Source of the DNA: Frankiaceae bacterium
Lineage (GTDB): Bacteria > Actinomycetota > Actinomycetes > JAFAQI01
Direction: 5' to 3'
DNA: 59,519 nt
Assembly: GCA_019239875.1 (NCBI GenBank)
Contig: JAFAZI010000135.1
Span: 1 to 59,519 of the forward strand
Within the stretch, counting starts at the first letter, position 1; every line of letters begins with the position of its first letter. Of this stretch, positions 1 to 8,769 are shown piece after piece. Under the pieces are notes generated by a model. It was not told the origin of the DNA, searched no databases, and saw nothing but the letters and a program-made list of their open reading frames with translations. Position numbers and translations under genes: made by a program.

Positions 1-608
<608 letters not shown>

Positions 609-631
609 GGTTGGAAAGCGGTCGAGCGGCC

Positions 632-937
632 TTACTTGCCGACGATCGCGAGCACGTCGCGCGCCGACAGGATCAGGTACTCGTCGGCGCCGTACTTGAC
701 CTCGGTGCCGCCGTACTTGCTGAAAATCACGGTGTCACCCTCGGAGACGTCCATGGGGACACGCGAGCCGTCTTCGAAGCGGCCGGGGCCAACAGCGATG
801 ACGAGACCCTCCTGGGGCTTCTCCTTCGCCGTGTCCGGGATGACGATGCCTGACGCTGTGGTCTGCTCGCTGTCCTGGACCGAGACGACGATGCGGTCCT
901 CGAGCGGCTTGATGTTGGTCTTGGTGGCGGTGGCCAC
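632..937 (-). CDS. groES: Co-chaperonin GroES
   Basis: 10-kDa co-chaperonin that caps GroEL; 101 residues. KPLEDRIVV near the N-terminus, the mobile-loop region ([19 protein letters not shown]) and the C-terminal [15 protein letters not shown] are all typical. The GTG start at 937 is chosen because AGGAGG sits 8 bases upstream and the conserved fold begins there. The reading frame stays open for 37 more codons upstream, but that stretch encodes no GroES homology and crosses the upstream CIRCE. Its own CIRCE (972-998) and the following terminator make it a single-gene heat-shock unit ahead of groEL. Confidence 0.97.
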   Translation of the reverse strand: MATATKTNIKPLEDRIVVSVQDSEQTTASGIVIPDTAKEKPQEGLVIAVGPGRFEDGSRVPMDVSEGDTVIFSKYGGTEVKYGADEYLILSARDVLAIVGK

Positions 938-971
938 GACTTGCCTCCTGCGAAGTAAGAAGGTGGGACGG

Positions 972-998
972 CTGGCACTCTGCCGTGCCGAGTGCCAA
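972..998. promoter_or_regulatory. CIRCE element (HrcA operator) for groES
   Basis: CTGGCACTC-N9-GAGTGCCAA, matching TTAGCACTC-N9-GAGTGCTAA at all but three positions while keeping most of the palindrome. It lies 34 bases upstream of the groES GTG, the usual distance for an operator at the transcription start. With the perfect CIRCE at groEL this gives two HrcA sites for the two chaperonin genes. Confidence 0.93.
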
Positions 999-1056
999 AG
1001 TACGTCAGGCCATCTCGCAGAGTCAATCCGGGTCCCCCACCAACCCACCCCCCGAT

Positions 1057-1120
1057 CGCCAAACCGTCTCGAATCGTTGGTTCCTGACGCCCGAAACCAA
1101 CGATTCGAGACGGTTTGGCG
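1057..1120. repeat. Long palindromic intergenic repeat, family A copy 1
   Basis: A perfect 26-bp inverted repeat (1057-1082 with 1095-1120) around a 12-base loop. The core of each arm reads CCGTCTCGAATCGTTGGTT. The same element, longer by 12 bp per arm, recurs at 26153-26240. Here it lies between the 3' end of the 1178-1447 gene and the groES promoter, so it probably also terminates transcription arriving from the right. A short tandem duplication with a 25-base unit starting GGCGGTACGTCGCC (1117-1166) abuts it. Confidence 0.95.
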
Positions 1121-1177
1121 GTACGTCGCCCGCGGCGGGTTGGCGGTACGTCGCCGGCGGCGGTTGGGGCGGGCGCG

Positions 1178-1447
1178 TCAGCCGGCGGCCAGGACGGCGT
1201 CAGGTACGGCGTCGAGCGAGCGGAGGATGGCCTCGGCGAGCTCTCTCGCCGCGGTGGGGTGCAGCTCGATCGCCACTCTCGCTGCGGGTCCCTCTGCCGG
1301 ATTGCGGAGGTCGATGTTCAAGGTGTGGCCGGCCATCGCGTGCACGGGGTGGTCGACGTAGACCTGGGCGTGCGTGACGCGCAGCCAGCTCGCCGGTCCC
1401 TTACCGCTGCCGGTGACCTCGAGGAACTCGGTCTGATAGGTGCACAC
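1178..1447 (-). CDS. Small conserved actinobacterial protein, DUF6295-like
   Basis: 89 residues with GTG start, no signal peptide or membrane segment. The pattern MCTYQTEFLEVTGSGKG, then YVDHPVHAMAGHTLNIDL, then a helix ending ARELAEAILRSL, resembles small actinobacterial proteins of the DUF6295 type. That assignment is from memory of the family and unchecked. The start lies 3 bases after the stop of the dienelactone hydrolase gene, so the two are co-transcribed and probably translationally coupled. The biochemical role is unknown; histidine-rich DHPVHAMAGH is the most notable stretch. Confidence 0.75.
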   Translation of the reverse strand: MCTYQTEFLEVTGSGKGPASWLRVTHAQVYVDHPVHAMAGHTLNIDLRNPAEGPAARVAIELHPTAARELAEAILRSLDAVPDAVLAAG

Positions 1448-1450
1448 CGG

Positions 1451-2194
1451 TCAGCCTCCGATGGTCGTGTCGAGGAAGGCCCAGATCTTCGCCCAGCCGT
1501 CGACGGCTGCCTCGGGCCGGTAGGCCGTGCGCTCCACGCAGAAGAACGCGTGGCCCGCCCCGTCGTACCGGTGGAACTCATAGGGCTTACCCGCGTCGCC
1601 GAGCACCGCCTCGAGGGCGTCCACCTGTTCGGGCGTGGGATACACGTCGTCGTTGCCGAACAGGCCGAGGATCGGACCGTGCATGGTCGACGCAAGGTGA
1701 CGGAGATCCTCGCGCGGCGGGAACCCCTCCGGCGTCTCACCGTTGATGAAGGCGCCGTAACACACGATCGCCCCGTCGAAGGGAAGATTGCCGTTGGCCA
1801 GCCACGCGTGCCGGCCTCCCGAGCAGTAGCCGATGATCGCGACTTTTCCGTTGCTGTTGCTGAGGTTCTTGAGGTAGTTCATCGCGCCTTCGGCATCACC
1901 GACGAAACGATCATCCGGTACGCCGCCCCGGGCTCGGGACTCGGCCGCCGCGTCATCCGGCGACGCGCCTGGCGCCTCTCTCCAGTACAGGTTCGGCATC
2001 ACGGCGTTGTAGCCGTGGAACGCGAAGTTGCGGGTGATCTCCTTGGTGCCCGCGTCGTAACCAGGCATGTGGTGGATCACCACGACACCGCCGCGCGGCG
2101 ACTCGTCGAGCGGTCGCGCGGCGTACGCCTCGATCTCGTCACCGCCATGCCCGGTGATCATCACGGTTTCGGAGATGAACGCGTCAGTAGCCAT
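1451..2194 (-). CDS. Dienelactone hydrolase family protein
   Basis: Alpha/beta hydrolase of the dienelactone hydrolase class, 247 residues. The nucleophile elbow is GYCSGG (Cys nucleophile, near residue 125), followed by a NDDVYP acid region and GAGHAFF carrying the catalytic His, which gives the Cys-Asp-His triad. Such enzymes open dienelactones in chlorocatechol breakdown or hydrolyse other esters; the substrate here cannot be told. ATG 2194 (MATDAFISETV) is preferred over an in-frame GTG-type start 11 codons upstream because family homology starts there. It lies 42 bases after the small membrane protein gene and 3 bases before the DUF6295-like gene. Confidence 0.9.
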   Translation of the reverse strand: MATDAFISETVMITGHGGDEIEAYAARPLDESPRGGVVVIHHMPGYDAGTKEITRNFAFHGYNAVMPNLYWREAPGASPDDAAAESRARGGVPDDRFVGDAEGAMNYLKNLSNSNGKVAIIGYCSGGRHAWLANGNLPFDGAIVCYGAFINGETPEGFPPREDLRHLASTMHGPILGLFGNDDVYPTPEQVDALEAVLGDAGKPYEFHRYDGAGHAFFCVERTAYRPEAAVDGWAKIWAFLDTTIGG

Positions 2195-2236
2195 GAGTTC
2201 GAACTTATGCGCTACGGCGACGAGCAACCAGCGTGG

Positions 2237-2434
2237 CTATGACGGCTGGGTCGCCCGTGGCGCGGGTCCGGGCGGGGTCTTGACGCCGTGGTTGTGCTGA
2301 CCGATCGCCACGACCAGCACGATGATGAATCCCAACAACAGCACGAACAACACGAACGCGCCGATCAGCCCACGACGACTGCTGGTCGGATCGGGATTCG
2401 GGTCTCGGCGCAGGTACGGCGTCGGGTCGCTCAC
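2237..2434 (-). CDS. Small single-pass membrane protein
   Basis: 65 residues with GTG start. A polar, proline-rich N-terminus (about residues 1-21), one strongly hydrophobic helix (about residues 22-44, [24 protein letters not shown]) and a short His/Pro-rich tail. Its GTG overlaps the TGA of tsaD by four bases (GTGA), so translation is coupled to tsaD. The function is unknown; the Arg-Arg before the helix predicts a cytoplasmic N-terminus. Confidence 0.75.
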   Translation of the reverse strand: MSDPTPYLRRDPNPDPTSSRRGLIGAFVLFVLLLGFIIVLVVAIGQHNHGVKTPPGPAPRATQPS

Positions 2435-3450
2435 GCCAGGGCCATCGACGAGTCAGCGGCGATGTCGAGTGGCGACGGCTCGAGTCCGCGCTCCACCAGC
2501 AACACCCCAAGCGCGGCCACCATTGCACCGTTGTCGGTGCACAGCTTCGGTGGTGGCATCCGCAGCGTGATGCCTTTGGCATCGCAACGCTCCTCGGCCA
2601 GCAGTCGCAACCGTGAATTCGCGGCGACCCCTCCACCGATCACCAGCGTGTCGACGCCGTGCTCGTTGCAGGCCGCGACGGCGCGGGCGGTCAGCACGTC
2701 GGCGACCGCCTCCTGGAATGACGCGGCGACGTCGTTGACCGGCACCGATTCACCCGCGCGCTCCTTGGCCTCGACCCAGCGGGCCACGGCGGTCTTCAAC
2801 CCGGAGAACGTGAAGGAGTACGGCGAGTCGCGAACCAACCCGCGCGGGAAGTCGATCGCCGCGGCATCACCTTCGGTTGCCGCGCGGTCGATGTACGGAC
2901 CGCCCGGGAAGGGCAGGCCGAGCACCCGCGCGACCTTGTCGAACGCCTCGCCGGCCGCGTCGTCAACGGTGGCGCCGAGCGACTCGACCGGCCCAGTGAC
3001 ATCCGGGACCAGCAGCAGCGACGAGTGGCCGCCGGAGACGAGCAACGCGACGCAGGGCTGCGGCAGGTCGCCATGCACCAGCCGGTCGACGGCGACGTGC
3101 GCCGACAGATGGTTCACGCCGTACAACGGCTTCCCGAGCGACAGCGCGTACGCCTTGGCCGCGGCGACGCCGACCAGCAGCGCACCCGCCAGGCCTGGCC
3201 CGGCAGTGACAGCGATCGCATCGATGTCGGCAAGGGTCAAGCCCGCATCCGACAGCGCCCGGTGCACGGTCGGCACCATCGCCTCGAGATGTGCGCGGCT
3301 GGCCACCTCGGGGACGACGCCACCGAATCTGGCGTGCTCGTCAACGCTGGAGGCGAGCGCGTCCGCGAGCAGCTCAGAGCCACGGACGATGCCGACCCCG
3401 GTCTCGTCACACGAGGTCTCGATGCCGAGGATCGTCGGGGGCAGGCTCAC
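2431..3450 (-). CDS. tsaD: tRNA N6-threonylcarbamoyladenosine transferase TsaD
   Basis: Catalytic subunit that transfers the threonylcarbamoyl group to A37 of ANN-decoding tRNAs (t6A), working with TsaB and TsaE. 339 residues, family length. The N-terminal [16 protein letters not shown] is the ASKHA phosphate-1 motif; the metal-binding HxxxH is in [12 protein letters not shown] (about residue 115); [22 protein letters not shown] and [13 protein letters not shown] follow. The GTG start overlaps the rimI TGA by four bases. The order tsaB-rimI-tsaD is standard in actinobacteria. Confidence 0.97.
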   Translation of the reverse strand: MSLPPTILGIETSCDETGVGIVRGSELLADALASSVDEHARFGGVVPEVASRAHLEAMVPTVHRALSDAGLTLADIDAIAVTAGPGLAGALLVGVAAAKAYALSLGKPLYGVNHLSAHVAVDRLVHGDLPQPCVALLVSGGHSSLLLVPDVTGPVESLGATVDDAAGEAFDKVARVLGLPFPGGPYIDRAATEGDAAAIDFPRGLVRDSPYSFTFSGLKTAVARWVEAKERAGESVPVNDVAASFQEAVADVLTARAVAACNEHGVDTLVIGGGVAANSRLRLLAEERCDAKGITLRMPPPKLCTDNGAMVAALGVLLVERGLEPSPLDIAADSSMALA

Positions 3451-3890
3451 GGCGACAGCTCCTTGCGCATGACGATCGCATCGGTACCGCTCGGCTGGTA
3501 GTACTTGCGACGTACCGCGATCTTCGCGAAGCCATTGCGCGCGTATAGCCGTTGGGCGATGTCGTTGTCCGCCCGCACCTCCAGGTCGAGATGCTCGCAG
3601 CCACGTCGCTGTGCCTCGTCGATCAGCTCCTTGAGCAGAGCACTGCCGACCCCCTTGCCCTGCTGCGCCGGCGCGACGGCCATCGTCTGCACATACGCCT
3701 CGTACGGCGCGTACGCGCAGAGGCCGGCGTAGGCGGTGATGACGCCGTCGGTCTCGTCCACCAGATACATCCGCGTCGCCGTCTCGGCGAGCTCGGACGC
3801 GAACATCGTTGCCGACCAGGACTCGTCACCGAACAGCTCCTGTTCGAGCACCATCACGCCCTCGATGTCGGCCGGCAGCATCGCTCTCAT
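3447..3890 (-). CDS. rimI: Ribosomal protein S18-alanine N-acetyltransferase RimI (GNAT)
   Basis: GNAT-fold acetyltransferase, 147 residues, expected to acetylate the N-terminal alanine of ribosomal protein S18. The acetyl-CoA motif is [11 protein letters not shown] (about residues 77-87), preceded by the beta-4 strand VQTMAVAP and followed by [21 protein letters not shown], a RimI signature. ATG 3890 overlaps the tsaB stop (ATGA) and its own stop overlaps tsaD (GTGA). Its place between tsaB and tsaD supports the RimI name over a generic GNAT. Confidence 0.93.
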   Translation of the reverse strand: MRAMLPADIEGVMVLEQELFGDESWSATMFASELAETATRMYLVDETDGVITAYAGLCAYAPYEAYVQTMAVAPAQQGKGVGSALLKELIDEAQRRGCEHLDLEVRADNDIAQRLYARNGFAKIAVRRKYYQPSGTDAIVMRKELSP

Positions 3891-4666
3891 ACCGGCGTCA
3901 CCTTCTTGCGTTCGCCGGGTGGCCGCGCATCCGGCCGCCGCAAGTACATCGGCACCAGGGGTTCCGGTGACACCTTTCGAATCGCGGGCTCGACAACCAG
4001 CTGGGCGAGCTCTCCCGCCGCCGGGTAGGGCGCGCGTTCGACGATCGTGAAATCGGCGAGCTGCTCGCGATAGAGAACGGCACCTGCTCCGACCAGATGA
4101 GTGACGCGGCCACGCAGTCGTTCGGCGAGGATCGCCGGCGTGGCGAGATCGGGCCCGTCGAGAACCTGCAGCCCGTGCGCGTCGTAGACCGCCCAGTACA
4201 CCTGCTTGCGTCGGGCGTCGGTGAGCACCGCGAAGTCGTGCTCGATGTCGTGGTCGTGGTCGTACGCGACGAAGTCGTGCATCCGGGCCAGGACGTCCAG
4301 CGAGCTGACGCCGTACGCCGGGATCGCGAGCGCGTCGCTCATCGACTTCGCCGTCATGATCCCGACCCGAAGGCCGGTGAAGGGCCCGGGACCAAGCCCG
4401 ACCCCGATCGCGTCGAGGTCGGCCGCAGTGATGCCTGCCTCCGCGAGCACGTCGGCGATCATCGGGGCGAGCAGCTCGCCATGCCGGTTCGACGCCACTT
4501 CGGTGCGTTCCGCCCGTATGGCGGGGCCTTCCCCGGCCATCACGAAGCTGAACGACTCACCAGGCGTCGCCGTCGCGACGACCTCCGGCGGGATGCTCGG
4601 CTCCTGCCACTCGGCAACGGCCGCGGTGACCGCTGCCGACGAGGTGTCGAAAGCGAGAACATGCAC
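3887..4666 (-). CDS. tsaB: t6A biosynthesis dimerization protein TsaB
   Basis: Non-catalytic ASKHA partner that dimerises with TsaD in the t6A complex; 259 residues. MHVLAFDTSSAAVTAAV is the TsaB N-terminus; DAIGVGLGPGPFTGLRVGIMTAKSMSDALAIPAYGVSSLDVLA is the highly conserved GPGSFTGLR-type segment. The C-terminal part is variable, as usual. It is first gene of the tsaB-rimI-tsaD group. The upstream divergent region carries three operator-like palindromes (4689-4763). Confidence 0.95.
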   Translation of the reverse strand: MHVLAFDTSSAAVTAAVAEWQEPSIPPEVVATATPGESFSFVMAGEGPAIRAERTEVASNRHGELLAPMIADVLAEAGITAADLDAIGVGLGPGPFTGLRVGIMTAKSMSDALAIPAYGVSSLDVLARMHDFVAYDHDHDIEHDFAVLTDARRKQVYWAVYDAHGLQVLDGPDLATPAILAERLRGRVTHLVGAGAVLYREQLADFTIVERAPYPAAGELAQLVVEPAIRKVSPEPLVPMYLRRPDARPPGERKKVTPV

Positions 4667-4688
4667 CAGCCAACGCTAGTCGCCGCAA

Positions 4689-4763
4689 GCAATGTGGCAT
4701 CACCCGCCGTGAGAGCGAGCAATGCCACATCACTCGGCAAACAGCGAGGCAATGCCACATTGC
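4689..4763. repeat. Three 15-bp operator-like palindromes at 30-bp spacing
   Basis: Sites at 4689-4703 (GCAATGTGGCATCAC), 4719-4733 (GCAATGCCACATCAC) and 4749-4763 (GCAATGCCACATTGC). Each fits GCAATG-N3-CATYRC; the last is a perfect 6+3+6 palindrome. Starts are exactly 30 bp apart, about three helical turns, so the sites face one side of the DNA. They fill the 116-bp divergent space between tsaB and the plus-strand PH-domain genes. This is seen directly; a regulatory role is inference. Confidence 0.85.
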
Positions 4764-4782
4764 TTGAAGTAGGAATAGGGGC

Positions 4783-5250
4783 GTGGATCCGCAGTGGTGC
4801 TCGCCGTCACCGGCGATGTGGCGGGCTCGCCGCGCCGTCATCGGGCTGTTGTCCGTGGTGGTCCTGCTAGCGGTCGGCCTGCCGCTGGGGTTCGGAGCGG
4901 GCGCCGTCCCGGCTGTCATCGGCGTCGCGATCGTGCTGACGCTCTCGGCCGGCGCACTCCTGTTGGTGTGGCGGCGCTATCGGACGTGGGGCTACGCCGA
5001 ACGCGAGGAAGACCTGTTGGTTCGCCGCGGCGTGATGATCAAGCGGCTGACCGTCGTGCCCTACGGCCGGATGCAGTTCGTTGACGTCACCGCCGGGCCC
5101 GTGGACCGCATCTTCGGGCTGTCGACGGTCCAGCTTCACACCGCGGCCGCTGCGACCGACGCGAAGATCCCGGGCCTCGACGCCGCCGAAGCAGGCCGGC
5201 TTCGTGACTACCTCGCGGCACTCGGTGAGGCCAAGGCGTCCGGCCTGTGA
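4783..5250 (+). CDS. PH domain-containing membrane protein, YdbS-like
   Basis: 155 residues with GTG start. Two adjacent transmembrane helices (about residues 17-38 and 42-63), then a bacterial PH domain of the DUF304 type (about residues 70-150) with the typical RRGVMIKRLTVVPYGRMQFVDVTAGPVDRIFGLSTVQLHTA. This matches the smaller member of the Bacillus YdbS/YdbT pair. Biochemical function of the pair is not established beyond a proposed envelope role. The next gene overlaps it by four bases (GTGA). The three palindromes lie just upstream. Confidence 0.9.
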   Translation: MDPQWCSPSPAMWRARRAVIGLLSVVVLLAVGLPLGFGAGAVPAVIGVAIVLTLSAGALLLVWRRYRTWGYAEREEDLLVRRGVMIKRLTVVPYGRMQFVDVTAGPVDRIFGLSTVQLHTAAAATDAKIPGLDAAEAGRLRDYLAALGEAKASGL

Positions 5251-6566
5251 ATGATGGCATCCCGGTGACCAGTGGCGGGGCGCCGCTACCAGACGAGTGG
5301 GCGCGGCTGCACCCGATGTCACCAGTGATCCGCGCGGGTCGCGCCGCGGCAGGAGTCGCGACGATCTTCGGCATCCGAAGCGCTGCCGAACACCAGACTC
5401 CGTGGGATGCGATAGCCGTGTTCGCCATTGCCGTCGTCGCGGGCATCGTCTACTGGTCGGTCACGCGGTGGCGGGTGGACGGTGGTGAGCTCCAGATCGA
5501 CACCGGCTTGGTACGACGCCAGCAGGTTCGGGTCCCCCTCACGCGCATCCAAGGCATCGACCTCGTCCGCCCGCTGTTGGCCAGGGCGGTGGGTGTCTCA
5601 GAGCTGCGGCTCGTGCTCGCGGGCCACGGCACCGGGTCCGCTCGCCTGGCCTACCTCCACGAGGACCAGGCGGTGGCGGTCCGCGCCCAGCTCCTTGCGC
5701 TCGCGCATGGTCTGGACCATGCGACCCCCGAGCCGGCCGAACGGCCGATCCTCAGTGTCGCCTCGAGCACCCTCGTCGCGTCGTACTTGATCAGCCCACG
5801 CCTCGTCCTCGGATCGCTCCTCGTGACCGGATCGGTCATCGTGATGGTCCTGTATCCCAAACAGCTGGTGCCGACGGTGGGGCCAGTGCTCGCGATCTTC
5901 GCAATCTTCCTGCTCGGAGTGGCAAGACAGGCGGCCGCTGAATGGGACATGCAGATCGCCGAAGCCCCCGACGGGCTGCGGCTGCGAAGCGGACTGCTGC
6001 AAACGCGGGCGGAAACCGTTCCGCATGGCCGGGTGCAGGCGATCCGTTGGGTGGAGCCGTTGTGGTGGCGACCCTTCGGGTGGGTGCGGCTGGAGTTCGA
6101 TGTCGCCCGCCGCCGCAACGCCGACCCCACCGAGGAGCAGTCGGCGATGACGTCGAAGGCGCTGCTGCCGGTCGGCAGTCGAGCCGAGGCCCGCTACCTG
6201 CTCGGCCACGTCATGCCGGGTGCGACCGGCGAGCTCCCGCCCGCAGCCGGCGTCCCTGCGCGCGCCGTGTGGCGCGTGCCGTTGAAGCGACGATTCGCTC
6301 GCGTGTACGTCGACGAGAGCTACATCGCGTGCTGCCATGGCCGGGTCCGGCCGGACACCGTGATCGTGCCATTGCACAAGATTCAGAGCATGCGCTGGTC
6401 CCAAGGCCCGTGGTCGCGACGGCTGCGTCTCGGGAGCGTGCTGGTCGACACGGCGGGGCAGCGGTTCACCGGCAGCGCGCGATTCCGCGACGAGACGGAG
6501 GCACGCGAGCTCCTCGCGCGCCTCGCCGACCTGGCTCACGCCGCACGAAGCCGGACGACCTGCTGA
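5247..6566 (+). CDS. Multi-PH-domain membrane protein, YdbT-like
   Basis: 439 residues with GTG start overlapping the upstream stop. Paired hydrophobic helices (about residues 45-75 and 180-225) alternate with PH-like segments. At least three DUF304-type repeats are visible: GLVRRQQVRVPLTRIQGIDLVRP; SGLLQTRAETVPHGRVQAIRWVEP; and GRVRPDTVIVPLHKIQSMRWSQGP. It is the large partner of the YdbS-like protein before it, presumably forming one membrane complex. The gene pair is the only plus-strand transcription between ilvA and tsaB, apart from two small ORFs after it. Confidence 0.9.
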   Translation: MNDGIPVTSGGAPLPDEWARLHPMSPVIRAGRAAAGVATIFGIRSAAEHQTPWDAIAVFAIAVVAGIVYWSVTRWRVDGGELQIDTGLVRRQQVRVPLTRIQGIDLVRPLLARAVGVSELRLVLAGHGTGSARLAYLHEDQAVAVRAQLLALAHGLDHATPEPAERPILSVASSTLVASYLISPRLVLGSLLVTGSVIVMVLYPKQLVPTVGPVLAIFAIFLLGVARQAAAEWDMQIAEAPDGLRLRSGLLQTRAETVPHGRVQAIRWVEPLWWRPFGWVRLEFDVARRRNADPTEEQSAMTSKALLPVGSRAEARYLLGHVMPGATGELPPAAGVPARAVWRVPLKRRFARVYVDESYIACCHGRVRPDTVIVPLHKIQSMRWSQGPWSRRLRLGSVLVDTAGQRFTGSARFRDETEARELLARLADLAHAARSRTTC

Positions 6567-6597
6567 CAAATGTGGAGTGCTCTGGGATCGTCACGGC

Positions 6598-6846
6598 ATG
6601 GGCATTTTCCGGCGGTCGAAGACCGATCAGACCCCAGCCGTCATCGATCCGGGCGCCCCTGCCTCCGGTCCGACCGGGACACCGACGACGAGCTATCCCA
6701 CCCAGCGATCAGACCCATCCCTCGGCCTCGCCGTGAAGAAGTTGCGGGAGGGCGGCAGGCTGCACCGCAGCGTCGACGACGACGCCGCCGTCTACCCGAC
6801 TGAGGCCGTCGAGCCCGTCCCGGAGAACCAAAGCGCGTTGTTCTGA
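6598..6846 (+). CDS. Small hypothetical protein
   Basis: 82 residues, polar and Pro/Thr-rich at the N-terminus (MGIFRRSKTDQTP), with a short helix-like GLAVKKLREGG and an acidic end. No signal peptide, membrane segment or known motif recognised. Third-position GC is as high as in neighbouring genes, which supports coding. ATG 6598 is chosen over an in-frame TTG-type start seven codons upstream because the upstream codons look non-coding. It follows the PH-domain pair by 31 bases and may be co-transcribed. Confidence 0.5.
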   Translation: MGIFRRSKTDQTPAVIDPGAPASGPTGTPTTSYPTQRSDPSLGLAVKKLREGGRLHRSVDDDAAVYPTEAVEPVPENQSALF

Positions 6847-6856
6847 CGAGGCGGAA

Positions 6857-7078
6857 GTGAAGCGACGGCGGCCCACACGCCCACCAGAGCAGCCCGCGAC
6901 GCCGGGCATCCTCGAGACGCCGCAGGACGCGACCGAGACCGGACTGCTCATCGGCGTGCTCGGAAGCCCAGTTCTCGGAGTGGTGGTGAAGACCCTCAGA
7001 CGCGGTCGCGCTTCTGAGGGCGGTCCTCGAGTGAGTGGCGTCGCGCGCGGCCGTCGAGCTGGCCAACCGCCCAGCTAG
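6857..7078 (+). CDS. Small basic hypothetical protein
   Basis: 73 residues with GTG start, 10 bases after the previous ORF. Basic N-terminus (MKRRRPTRPPEQP), a weakly hydrophobic centre (GLLIGVLGSPVLGVVV) and an Arg/Gly-rich tail. GGAGG-like GAGGCGGAAG precedes the start. The stop shares the tetramer CTAG with the stop of the convergent ilvA gene, a tight packing also seen for the nnr/VOC pair, which modestly supports it being real. Function unknown. Confidence 0.4.
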   Translation: MKRRRPTRPPEQPATPGILETPQDATETGLLIGVLGSPVLGVVVKTLRRGRASEGGPRVSGVARGRRAGQPPS

Positions 7079-8308
7079 TGCACGAACGAGTACAACGGGC
7101 TACCAGGCTCCAAGTGCTGCACCTGGAGCGGGCTGTCCTCGATCCGCGCGAGTAGGGGCGCGAGGTCGGCCCGCCGGCTGAGCTCGATGCCGACGAGCGC
7201 CGGGCCGGTGTCCCGGTTGTTGCGTTTCACGTACTCGAACCGGGTGATGTCGTCGTCAGCTCCGAGCACCTCGTCGAGGAACCGACGCAGCGCGCCGGGC
7301 TCTTGCGGGAAGTCGACGAGGAAGTAGTGCTTCAGGCCCTCGTGCACCAGTGACCGCTCGAGGATCTCGCCGTATCTGCTGACGTCGTTGTTCCCGCCGG
7401 ACACGACGCAGACGACAGTGCTCCCTGGCCGCACCTGGACCTCGCCGAGCGCCGCGGAGGCGAGGGCGCCCGCCGGCTCCGCGATGATCCCCTCGGACTG
7501 GTACATCGCCAGCTGTTCGGAGCACAACGCACCCTCGTCCACTGCCAGGACCGGTACGCCGGACGACGCCACGATCGAGAACGTCATGTCACCGACCTGC
7601 CGCACCGCCGCGCCGTCGACGAACCCGTCCAGGTCGTCCAGTGCCACCGGCCGGCCCGCCTCGAGCGCTGCGGTCATGCTCGCTGCGCCTGCCGGCTCCA
7701 CGCCGATGATGCGCTCGGCCATATCGAGCCAGGACACGCATCCCGCGAGCAGCCCACCTCCACCGACCGGAACGAGCAACGCGTCCGGCAGACCGCCCAG
7801 CTGCGCGACGATCTCCCGCGCCACGGTTCCCTGTCCAGCGATGACCTCAGGGGCGTCGAACGGCGGGACGATCAACGACCCACTTGATGCTGCGTCCACC
7901 GACGCGGCAGCGGCGGCCTCGTCGTACGTGTCACCGACGAGGCGGATGTCGACCGACGTCCCACCGATGAAAGCGATCCGTTCCCGCTTCTGGCGGGGGG
8001 GTGGTCCGAGGCAGGTACACGCGCGCCAGGATCCCCAACCGGGCACATGCGAAGGCGACGCCTTGCGCATGATTGCCCGCCGAGGCACATACGACGCCGG
8101 CGCTCAGCTGGTCGTTCGGCACCTGGACCAAGAAGTTGTACGCGCCACGCAGCTTGTAGGAGCGAACCGCCTGCAGGTCCTCCCGCTTCAGGTAGACCTC
8201 GGCGCCGGTCTCGGCTGACAATCGGTCGCTTCGCTGCAGCGGCGTGACGTCCACGATGTCCCGCAGTCGCTCGGCCGCCGCCTCGACGTCGGCTCGGGTG
8301 ACGGTCAC
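7075..8308 (-). pseudogene. ilvA: Threonine ammonia-lyase with ACT-like domain, split by a frameshift
   Basis: PLP enzyme converting threonine to 2-oxobutanoate, first step of isoleucine synthesis. The N-terminal part (8308 to about 8002) reads VTVTRADVEAAAERLRD, then KREDLQAVRSYKLRGAYN with the PLP lysine, then SAGNHAQGVAFA. The rest lies in another frame: KRERIAFIGG, PVGGGGLLAG (PLP phosphate loop), VSGGNNDVSRYGEI, then a C-terminal ACT-like regulatory domain (HYFLVDFPQEPGALRRFLDEVLG). Frames join perfectly if one C is removed from a run of seven (7995-8001), giving about 410 residues, the normal length. The GTG start overlaps the tsaE stop (GTGA). It is either a sequencing indel or a recent inactivation; all motifs are intact on both sides. 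Confidence 0.9.
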
Positions 8309-8769
8309 GAACCAGTGTCCCAGAGCACGACGTCCGACCAGCGATCGCCGACGCCGGTTATCTCCACCGTCCGGACCTCCGAGGCGCCGTCCTCCGGTCG
8401 TCCGATGGTCACGTGCAGACGGTCGCCCGCGAGGCCTTCGACGAGGCCCTCGCCCCACTCGACGAGCGTGACCGACTCGTCGAGCACCGCGTCGAGGTCG
8501 AGGTCGTCGACCTCCTCGATCGACGACAGTCGATACGCGTCGACGTGCACCAGCGGGAGGCGGCCACCGCGGTGCACCCGGGCGATGACGAAAGTCGGGG
8601 AGACGACCGCGCCACTGACACCGAGCCCGCGGCCGATTCCTTGCGCGAGCGTCGTCTTGCCGGCTCCCAGCGGACCGCTGAGTACGACGAGGTCACCCGC
8701 TCGCAGGCCCGAGGCGATCCGCTCGCCGAGATCCCGCATCGCGTCGGGCGTCTCGATCACGACCGTCAT
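8305..8769 (-). CDS. tsaE: tRNA t6A ATPase TsaE
   Basis: P-loop ATPase that drives the TsaB-TsaD cycle of t6A synthesis; 154 residues. Walker A is SGPLGAGKTTLAQGIGRGL (about residues 33-51), followed by VVSPTFVIARVH and HVDAYRLSSIEEVDDLDLD, the TsaE Walker-B region, and VTLVEWGEGL. ATG 8769 (MTVVIETPDAM) overlaps the udg stop (ATGA); the longer open frame upstream is udg read out of frame. It sits apart from tsaB/tsaD, with the PH-domain genes and ilvA between. Confidence 0.95.
   Translation of the reverse strand: MTVVIETPDAMRDLGERIASGLRAGDLVVLSGPLGAGKTTLAQGIGRGLGVSGAVVSPTFVIARVHRGGRLPLVHVDAYRLSSIEEVDDLDLDAVLDESVTLVEWGEGLVEGLAGDRLHVTIGRPEDGASEVRTVEITGVGDRWSDVVLWDTGS

Noticed and set aside
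938-1048. N-terminally extended GroES
   Set aside because: The 37 extra codons cross the CIRCE and promoter, and the SD-backed GTG at 937 matches family length.
4689-4763. CRISPR-like array
   Set aside because: Only three 15-bp units with 15-bp spacers, palindromic and imperfect; no cas genes in the window.
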